From Streptomyces albiflavescens (GTDB lineage Bacteria > Actinomycetota > Actinomycetes > Streptomycetales > Streptomycetaceae), in NCBI RefSeq assembly GCF_014645835.1, contig NZ_BMMM01000009.1:177943-241942 (forward strand): a DNA stretch of 64,000 bases, given 5' to 3'. Positions 59,164 through 64,000 of this stretch are shown here, in pieces (position 1 is the stretch's first letter; each line of letters opens with the position of its first letter). A program made the translations under genes and the position numbers. The notes beneath the pieces are model-generated. The model was not told the DNA's origin and ran no database searches. It worked only from the letters and a program-made list of their open reading frames with translations.

Positions 59164-59204
59164 GCGTATCGTGTTGGTGACGACAGTCAACGGTTCGCGA
59201 TAAC
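59164..59204. promoter_or_regulatory. Aromatic-CoA regulon element, copy B
   Basis: GCGTATCG (59164-59171), TGACGACAGTCA (59178-59189) and GATAAC (59199-59204), repeating the blocks of copy A at 51251-51293. It lies between the divergent ligase and acyl-CoA dehydrogenase genes. On the minus strand the core supplies TTGACT, with TACGCT 16 bp on, a plausible promoter for the ligase. Confidence 0.75.
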
Positions 59205-59263
59205 GTGGAAGGGTGACCCGGCGGGCTCCGATGTACGGCCCGGCGGGGGAGAGGGGACCGGCA

Positions 59264-60421
59264 ATGACCGCATTCTCGCTCGATCCGGCGCGAACCGCCT
59301 GGTGTGCCGAGCTGCGCACGCTCGCCGCGGAGCAGCTGCGCCCACTGGCGGAGAAGGGCGAGCCGGGCCACGTCAACCGTCCCCTCGTCGCCGAACTCGG
59401 CCGCCTCGGTCTGCTCACCCGTCTGTTCACCTCGGGCGCGCTCGACCTGTGCCTGATGCGCGAGTCCCTGGCCCAGACCTGTACCGAGGCCGAGACGGCG
59501 CTCGCCCTTCAGGGCCTGGGCGCGCATCCGGTGCACGCGTACGGCACCGCTGCCCAGCGCGACCGCTGGCTGCCCGGCGTCCGCGACGGCGCACTCGTCG
59601 CCGCCTTCGCCCTCAGCGAGCCGGGCGCGGGCTCGGACGCGGCGGCGCTGGCGCTGCGGGCGGAACCGGACCCCGACGGCTCGGGGCACTGGCGGCTCAC
59701 CGGTGAGAAGTGCTGGATCTCCAACGCGCCCGAGGCCGACTTCTACACCGTCTTCGCCCGGACCGTCCCCGGTGCCGGGGCCCGCGGCGTCACCGCCTTC
59801 CTCGTCCCCGCCGACCGGCCGGGCCTCACCGGCGCCCCGCTCGACATGCTCTCGCCGCACCCCATCGGCACCCTCGCCTTCGACGCCGTACCGGTGACGG
59901 CGGACGACGTGCTCGGGGAGCCCGACCGCGGCTTCCGGGTCGCCATGCACACCCTCAACCTCTTCCGGCCGAGCGTGGGCGCCTTCGCCGTCGGCATGGC
60001 GCAGGCGGCGCTGGACGCGACCCTCGCGCACACGGCCGGGCGGGACGCGTTCGGCGGCAAGTTGAAGGACCTTCAGACGGTGGCCCACCAGGTCGCCGAG
60101 ATGGCGCTGCGCACGGAGGCGGCCCGCCTGATGGTGTACGCGGCCGCGGCGGCGTACGACGAAGGGGCCCCCGACGTACCCAAGCGTGCCGCGATGGCGA
60201 AGCTGCTGGCCACCGAGACGGCCCAGTACGTCGTCGACGCCGCGGTCCAACTGCACGGCGCTCGTGCCCTGAGCCGGGGGCATCTCCTCGAACACCTCTA
60301 CCGCGAGGTCCGCGCACCCCGGATCTACGAGGGCGCGAGCGAGGTTCAACGGGCGGTCATCGCCAAGGAGTTGTACAGGGAGGCGCCCACGCGCCCGGAC
60401 GCCGCCGTGGAGGACCAGTGA
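59264..60421 (+). CDS. Acyl-CoA dehydrogenase
   Basis: A 385-residue FAD enzyme: ALSEPGAGSDAAALALRAEP and TGEKCWISNAPEADFYTVFA for substrate and flavin binding, FGGKLKDLQTVAHQVAEMAL, and near the C-terminus RAPRIYEGASEVQRAVIAKE with the catalytic Glu in YEGA. ATG 59264 follows GAGAGGGGA; ATG 59231 and the GTG at 59213 are less likely. It would introduce a double bond in the ring-reduced or ring-opened CoA intermediate. Promoter element B is 60 bp upstream; a Rid-family gene follows by 22 bp. Confidence 0.93.
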   Translation: MTAFSLDPARTAWCAELRTLAAEQLRPLAEKGEPGHVNRPLVAELGRLGLLTRLFTSGALDLCLMRESLAQTCTEAETALALQGLGAHPVHAYGTAAQRDRWLPGVRDGALVAAFALSEPGAGSDAAALALRAEPDPDGSGHWRLTGEKCWISNAPEADFYTVFARTVPGAGARGVTAFLVPADRPGLTGAPLDMLSPHPIGTLAFDAVPVTADDVLGEPDRGFRVAMHTLNLFRPSVGAFAVGMAQAALDATLAHTAGRDAFGGKLKDLQTVAHQVAEMALRTEAARLMVYAAAAAYDEGAPDVPKRAAMAKLLATETAQYVVDAAVQLHGARALSRGHLLEHLYREVRAPRIYEGASEVQRAVIAKELYREAPTRPDAAVEDQ

Positions 60422-60443
60422 GCATCGAGACCGTGGAGGCCCA

Positions 60444-60842
60444 GTGAGCACCGAGCGCGTCAATCCGCCCGACCTCTCCCCGCCCACCGGCTTCTCCCAC
60501 GCCGTCGTCGCCACCGGCAGCCGCCTCGTCTTCCTGGCGGGCCAGACAGCGCTCGACACGGACGGGAAGGTGGTCGGCGAGACGCTGCCGGAGCAGTTCG
60601 AGGTGGCGCTGACGAATCTGCTGACCGCGCTGCGGGCCGCGGGCGGCGCCCCGGCCGACCTCGCACGGGTCACGGTCTACGCCACCGATGTCGCCGACTA
60701 TCGGGTCCGGGCTCCCGAACTCGGCCGTATCTGGCGGACGTTGGCGGGCCGCGACTACCCCGCGATGGCCGTCATCGGCGCCGCCCGCCTCTGGGACGAA
60801 CAGGCCCTGGTCGAACTCGACGGCTTTGCGGTGCTGAGCTAG
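60444..60842 (+). CDS. Rid-family (YjgF/UK114) protein lacking the catalytic Arg
   Basis: A 132-residue chorismate-mutase-like Rid fold: FSHAVVATGSRLVFLAGQTA, EQFEVALTNLLTALRAAGGA, RVTVYATDVADYRVRAPELG and YPAMAVIGAARLWDEQALVE. In RidA the enamine/imine deaminase arginine follows the P-A of this last strand (YPAR); here the residue is Met. It thus resembles the Rid subfamilies without the arginine, so classic enamine hydrolysis is uncertain. GTG 60444 follows TGGAGG. As last gene of the acyl-CoA dehydrogenase operon it probably acts on the amino- or keto-cyclohexene CoA intermediate of the pathway. Confidence 0.88.
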   Translation: MSTERVNPPDLSPPTGFSHAVVATGSRLVFLAGQTALDTDGKVVGETLPEQFEVALTNLLTALRAAGGAPADLARVTVYATDVADYRVRAPELGRIWRTLAGRDYPAMAVIGAARLWDEQALVELDGFAVLS

Positions 60843-61072
60843 GGGGCTTCTGATGGATCTCCGCGGCGTCGCGACGCCCGGCACGCTTCCCCACTGCCTT
60901 AAGGGCGTGGGAGGTGCCCCCACTCGCCGCACCGGACAAAAGCCCTAGTAGCTCCTCCCCCACGCTCGGCTTCGCTCGCGCGGGGGACCCCCATCGAGGA
61001 CTTCCGCCCGGCACGCCGCGAGCACGCACCGAACGCCGCTCCTTCTTCCACGGAGATCCATCAGAAACCCCC
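60842..61072. mobile_element. Second MITE-like element with 25-bp terminal inverted repeats
   Basis: GGGGGCTTCTGATGGATCTC plus CGCGG (60842-60866) is inverted at 61048-61072 with two mismatches. The ~231-bp interior has a REP-like hairpin (CTCCCCCACGCTCGGCTTCG then CTCGCGCGGGGGACC) and no coding frame. The left end touches the stop codon of the Rid gene. Confidence 0.7.
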
Positions 61073-61082
61073 TGGCGAAGGA

Positions 61083-61277
61083 TCAGGCCGCGACGGCCAG
61101 CCGCTCGACGAACACCCTGAGCGGAGCGACCACGCTGCCGTCGGGCAGCAGCTCGCCGCTGTCGTCGAAGACGATCGCGCCGTTGCACAGGAGGTTCCAG
61201 CCCTGCTCGGGGTGGGCCGCCACGATGTGCGGGGCGTTGGAGTCCGCGGACGGGCACGAAGACTGGTGTGAACACAT
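61083..61277 (-). CDS. DUF5999-type small protein
   Basis: A 64-residue protein from ATG 61277 with MCSHQSSCPSADS, AHPEQGWNLLCNGAIVFDDS and GELLPDGSVVAPLRV. This is a small Streptomyces family with a conserved Cys-x2-His-x3-Cys start, possibly metal-binding, and unknown role. The longer in-frame start at 61403 overlaps non-coding sequence. Confidence 0.85.
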   Translation of the reverse strand: MCSHQSSCPSADSNAPHIVAAHPEQGWNLLCNGAIVFDDSGELLPDGSVVAPLRVFVERLAVAA

Positions 61278-61531
61278 GGCGCACCTCCACGTCGGATGCG
61301 ATGGGTCTCGGCGGCGGTGTCGCCGCCCTCGCACATAGAGACCATGCGCGCGCGGCGAACTCATCGGAACAGCCGGCCGTGAAGCGTGACAACACGAGGA
61401 CAACTCTCGGACCTCGCCGAGACGGACGGTGCCAACTCGCCACCGAAGGGGTGACGATCACCGCCCTCGGGACGCCGGACCGGTACCCATGGAGCCCTCC
61501 TTCCAGGCCCCCCGTTCCAGGAGGTACTTCC

Positions 61532-61972
61532 ATGTCCTTGCGCCAGGTCATCGGCGTGGCGGCCATCGGCGCCGCCCTGCTTGTGCCGGTCGCCCCGTCC
61601 GCCGTGGCCGTGTCCCCCTCGTACGAACCGTCCGAGCAGGTGACCGTAGACCCGACCGGTCATGTCGCGGCCGACGGAACCATCACCCTCTCCGGCACCT
61701 ACCGCTGTGTGAGCGCCGCCGGGCCCGTGTTCGTCTCCTCCTCGGTGTGGCAGGGCGATCCCCGCGTGCGCCATGGCATCGGCGGCACCGTGGCGGTCTG
61801 CGACGGCGCGCAACACCGCTGGACCAACTCGGAGAAGCGCGAGCTCGGCACCCTCACGGCGGGCAGCGCCCACGTCGAGGCCACCCTGATGGAACTGAGC
61901 ACCGAGTCGGGCCTCCCGCTGCCGAAGTTCCACGCGACCCGGGAGCAGGACATCACCCTGATCGAGGGGTGA
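61532..61972 (+). CDS. Secreted DUF6299-like protein
   Basis: A 146-residue protein with a signal peptide (SLRQVIGVAAIGAALLVPVA, then PSAVAVS with an Ala-x-Ala-type cleavage near residue 26). A ~115-residue beta-rich domain with two cysteines follows (LSGTYRCVSAAGPVFVSSSV, GTVAVCDGAQHRW) that likely form a disulfide. CAGGAGG precedes ATG 61532. The family name is from memory and the role is unknown; it should be exported. Confidence 0.82.
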   Translation: MSLRQVIGVAAIGAALLVPVAPSAVAVSPSYEPSEQVTVDPTGHVAADGTITLSGTYRCVSAAGPVFVSSSVWQGDPRVRHGIGGTVAVCDGAQHRWTNSEKRELGTLTAGSAHVEATLMELSTESGLPLPKFHATREQDITLIEG

Positions 61973-62075
61973 GCACAGACACGGAGCCGCCATCCCGGTG
62001 AGGGGTGGCGGCTCCCGTGATGTCCGGCGGAGGGGGGAGCGACCCCGCCTCCCGGAGGACATGCGCGCGGCGCAG

Positions 62076-62423
62076 TCAGCTGTGGCTGAGGACGTTGACC
62101 ACGCGGCCGTTGGGGTCCCGGACGAAGAAGCGGCGTACGCCCCACTCCTCGTCGGTCAGCGGGTGCACGATCTCGGCACCGCTCCCTCGCACCTCGGCGT
62201 ACACCGCGTCGACGTCCTCGACCTCGATGCTCATGTCGGGTGCCACGGGGGCGGTCGCGTCGTCGGTCATCAGGCTGACCTGCACGGCGGGGTTCTCGGC
62301 GGAGGCAAGGGTCACGATCCAGCCGTGGTTCATGACTTCCTCGAAGCCAAGCAGGCCGTAGAACTCGGAACTTTCCTTCAGGGCGACTGACTGGACGTTG
62401 GGTACGACCCGTCGAACATGCAT
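62076..62423 (-). CDS. VOC-family (glyoxalase-like) protein
   Basis: A 115-residue single VOC domain: LKESSEFYGLLGFEEVMNHG, WIVTLASAENPAVQVSLMTD, MSIEVEDVDAVYAEVRGSGA and RRFFVRDPNGRVVNVLSHS. Such proteins act as dioxygenases, glyoxalases or resistance proteins for antibiotics such as bleomycin or fosfomycin; residues do not settle which. ATG 62423 marks the start of the fold; the frame is open far upstream but only as a shadow of the oxidase gene. Confidence 0.88.
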   Translation of the reverse strand: MHVRRVVPNVQSVALKESSEFYGLLGFEEVMNHGWIVTLASAENPAVQVSLMTDDATAPVAPDMSIEVEDVDAVYAEVRGSGAEIVHPLTDEEWGVRRFFVRDPNGRVVNVLSHS

Positions 62424-62612
62424 CTCGCGGCTCCGGTGGTCAGATCGGATGCGTCTGAGGACCGAGTCAGCGTATCGGAGCGCCCTGCCGGTCGCAGTCG
62501 GGACGGGAGTCCGGCGTGGATCTTTCGACGGTCTGTCCGGGGACGCCGACAGGGCGCCGCGCGGCAGTTGGATGGTCCCGGAACCGAGACCCCCAGGCGT
62601 ACGGGAGGCGCG

Positions 62613-63989
62613 ATGCGGTTGACCACATCCCAGGGCGAGAGTGTGCCGGAGCGTGCTGTCACTGAGCTGCGGCAGCGGCTGCGTGGCCCCGTCATCACCG
62701 AGGAGGATCAGGAGTACCCGGCCGCGAAGGCCATCTGGAACGCCTACTTCGAACGTCGTCCCGGAGCGATCGTCCGGGTTCAGGGCGCGGCGGACGTCAT
62801 CACCGCCGTGCGGTTCGCGAAGGAACACGGGGTGCTGCTCGCGGTGACCGGCGGCGGGCACTGTTTCGCGGGCACCGGCAGCTGCGAGGGCGGGCTGGTC
62901 GTCGACACCTCCGCGCTGCGCGGCATCAGGGTCGACCCGGGCCGACGGACGGTGCAGGCCCAACCCGGGCTCCTCCAGGGCGACTTCGACGCCGAGACCA
63001 TGCACTTCGGGCTGGCGGTGACCGGCTCCCAGGAGTCGTACATCGGCATCGGGGGCATGACGCTGGGCGGCGGCCTCGGGTGGCTGGGCCGCCATCGCGG
63101 GCTGCTCGTCGACAACCTTCTCTCCGCCGACATCGTCCTCGCCGACGGCGAGATCCGCAGGGCCAGTCCCCAGGACGACCCCGACCTGTTCTGGGCGATC
63201 CGGGGCGGCGGCGGCAACTTCGGCGTGGCCACCTCCTTCGAGTACAAGCTCCACCCGCAGGGCGACTGCCTGGCCGGGCTGCTGGCCTTCCCCGTTGCCG
63301 AGACGGGTGCCGTGGCCCGCGGGCTGGGCGAGTTCAACAAAACCGCGCCGGACGCGCTCACCACCTCGTTCGCCTTCCTCACCGTGGAGGGCGAACCGGC
63401 GGTCGGCCTGGGCTATGTGCACGCCGACCCGCCGGCCGGCGCGGAGGAGGCGGTGGCACCGCTCGCGGGCCTGGGCAGGAAGCCCCTGCTCAACCACGTC
63501 GGCGCCATGCCCTATCTCGCCGTGCAGCGGATACTGGACGACAACACCGTGGCAGGGCGGCGGCTGTATGCCCGCTCCTTCCATATGGACGAACTCCATC
63601 CGGAAGCCCTCGACATCCTGGGCGACGGCTATGCGAGCAACCCCTCTCCGCTTTCTCTCGTCGGCGGCGGTCTCATGGGCGGAGTGATGGCTCAACTTCC
63701 CCCGGACGCAACAGCTTTTCCGCACCGCGACGGATATCTGGTCAGCGTTCTCAGCCAATGGGAGGACGAGAGCGAGGATCAGCAGAACATCGACTGGACC
63801 CAGAACGTGTACGAGCGCGTCCTCCCGTACACCACGGGCGGGGTGTACGTGAATCATCTCGGGGACGACGGTCCCGAACGCGTGGCCGATGCCTACGGCG
63901 TGAACTATCCGCGGCTCAGGGCACTCAAGACCAAGTACGACCCCGAGAACCTCTTCCGCGTGAACCACAACATCCTTCCGGCCGACTGA
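62613..63989 (+). CDS. Berberine-bridge-type FAD-linked oxidase
   Basis: A 458-residue PCMH-fold oxidase. Histidyl-FAD attachment is expected in LLAVTGGGHCFAGTGSCEGG, with the PP-binding stretch IGIGGMTLGGGLGWLGRHRG and WAIRGGGGNFGVATSFEYKL. The C-terminal BBE segment is RVADAYGVNYPRLRALKTKY, DPENLFRVNHNI. The second (cysteinyl) flavin link of bicovalent members is not evident, since that loop reads GWLGRH. GGGAGG precedes ATG 62613. It oxidises sugars, alkaloids or polyketides; the substrate is unknown. Confidence 0.92.
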   Translation: MRLTTSQGESVPERAVTELRQRLRGPVITEEDQEYPAAKAIWNAYFERRPGAIVRVQGAADVITAVRFAKEHGVLLAVTGGGHCFAGTGSCEGGLVVDTSALRGIRVDPGRRTVQAQPGLLQGDFDAETMHFGLAVTGSQESYIGIGGMTLGGGLGWLGRHRGLLVDNLLSADIVLADGEIRRASPQDDPDLFWAIRGGGGNFGVATSFEYKLHPQGDCLAGLLAFPVAETGAVARGLGEFNKTAPDALTTSFAFLTVEGEPAVGLGYVHADPPAGAEEAVAPLAGLGRKPLLNHVGAMPYLAVQRILDDNTVAGRRLYARSFHMDELHPEALDILGDGYASNPSPLSLVGGGLMGGVMAQLPPDATAFPHRDGYLVSVLSQWEDESEDQQNIDWTQNVYERVLPYTTGGVYVNHLGDDGPERVADAYGVNYPRLRALKTKYDPENLFRVNHNILPAD

Positions 63990-64000
63990 GGGCCGGTCGA

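Overview
The window is chromosomal DNA from a high-GC actinomycete, almost certainly a Streptomyces or close relative. Coding regions have strong G/C third positions, GTG starts are common, many genes are joined by 4-bp ATGA/GTGA overlaps, and several Streptomyces-type small families occur (DUF5999, DUF5990, DUF7144, a SepF paralogue, a bacterial Hen1/Pnkp pair). No rRNA, tRNA, CRISPR array or intact insertion sequence was found. All assignments come from reading the sequence and from family knowledge; no database search was run.

Layout. 1-2.04 kb: 3' end of an APC-type permease gene and a TRAM-domain RNA methyltransferase. 2.05-6.4 kb: an AT-richer, decayed accessory island. It holds remnants of a Cap15-like 2TM beta-barrel protein and an Abi-C protein (both phage-defence families), an unrecognised two-gene coupled unit, a histidine kinase cut after its H-box, and a cupin gene with its core deleted. 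6.4-10.6 kb: a redox cluster (FrnE/DsbA thioredoxin-fold protein, FAD monooxygenase, LysR regulator, aldo/keto reductase) with a shared 19-bp motif at two promoters. 10.7-17.6 kb: thioesterase, AzlCD exporter with a divergent Lrp regulator, a broken alcohol dehydrogenase, a GAF/PucR regulator, a cupin and a TetR regulator. 17.8-25.4 kb: membrane proteins, a NarL-type two-component system, an MMPL transporter, a dehydrogenase remnant and an SDR. 25.4-33.9 kb: ordinary housekeeping and hypothetical genes, including a dimolybdopterin-binding protein, SepF paralogue, ATPase plus MazG-like hydrolase, an F420-type oxidoreductase and an epoxide-hydrolase-like enzyme.

34.0-39.7 kb is a coherent sulfane-sulfur (persulfide) regulon: MBL-rhodanese fusion, TauE/SafE exporter, rhodanese, an MMPL transporter and a CstR-type repressor, with CsoR/CstR-like palindromes ahead of three of the genes. 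40.2-46.4 kb carries the Hen1-Pnkp RNA-repair pair facing an SPFH protein plus a diverged NAD-kinase-like protein. 46.5-50.6 kb is an arginine deiminase / ornithine carbamoyltransferase / permease block.

51.3-60.8 kb is an aromatic acyl-CoA catabolic locus. It has a crotonase, a bifunctional anthraniloyl/salicylyl-CoA monooxygenase-reductase, an aryl-CoA ligase, a PaaX-type regulator, an acyl-CoA dehydrogenase and a Rid-family protein. A conserved promoter-proximal element (a 12-bp core plus two flanking blocks) sits in front of both arms. A decayed cysC-cysD-cysN sulfate-activation operon interrupts it. The right end holds small conserved genes, a VOC protein and a berberine-bridge-type FAD oxidase. 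Several genes in the window keep both ends but lack their middles, a recurring pattern that deserves a check against raw reads.
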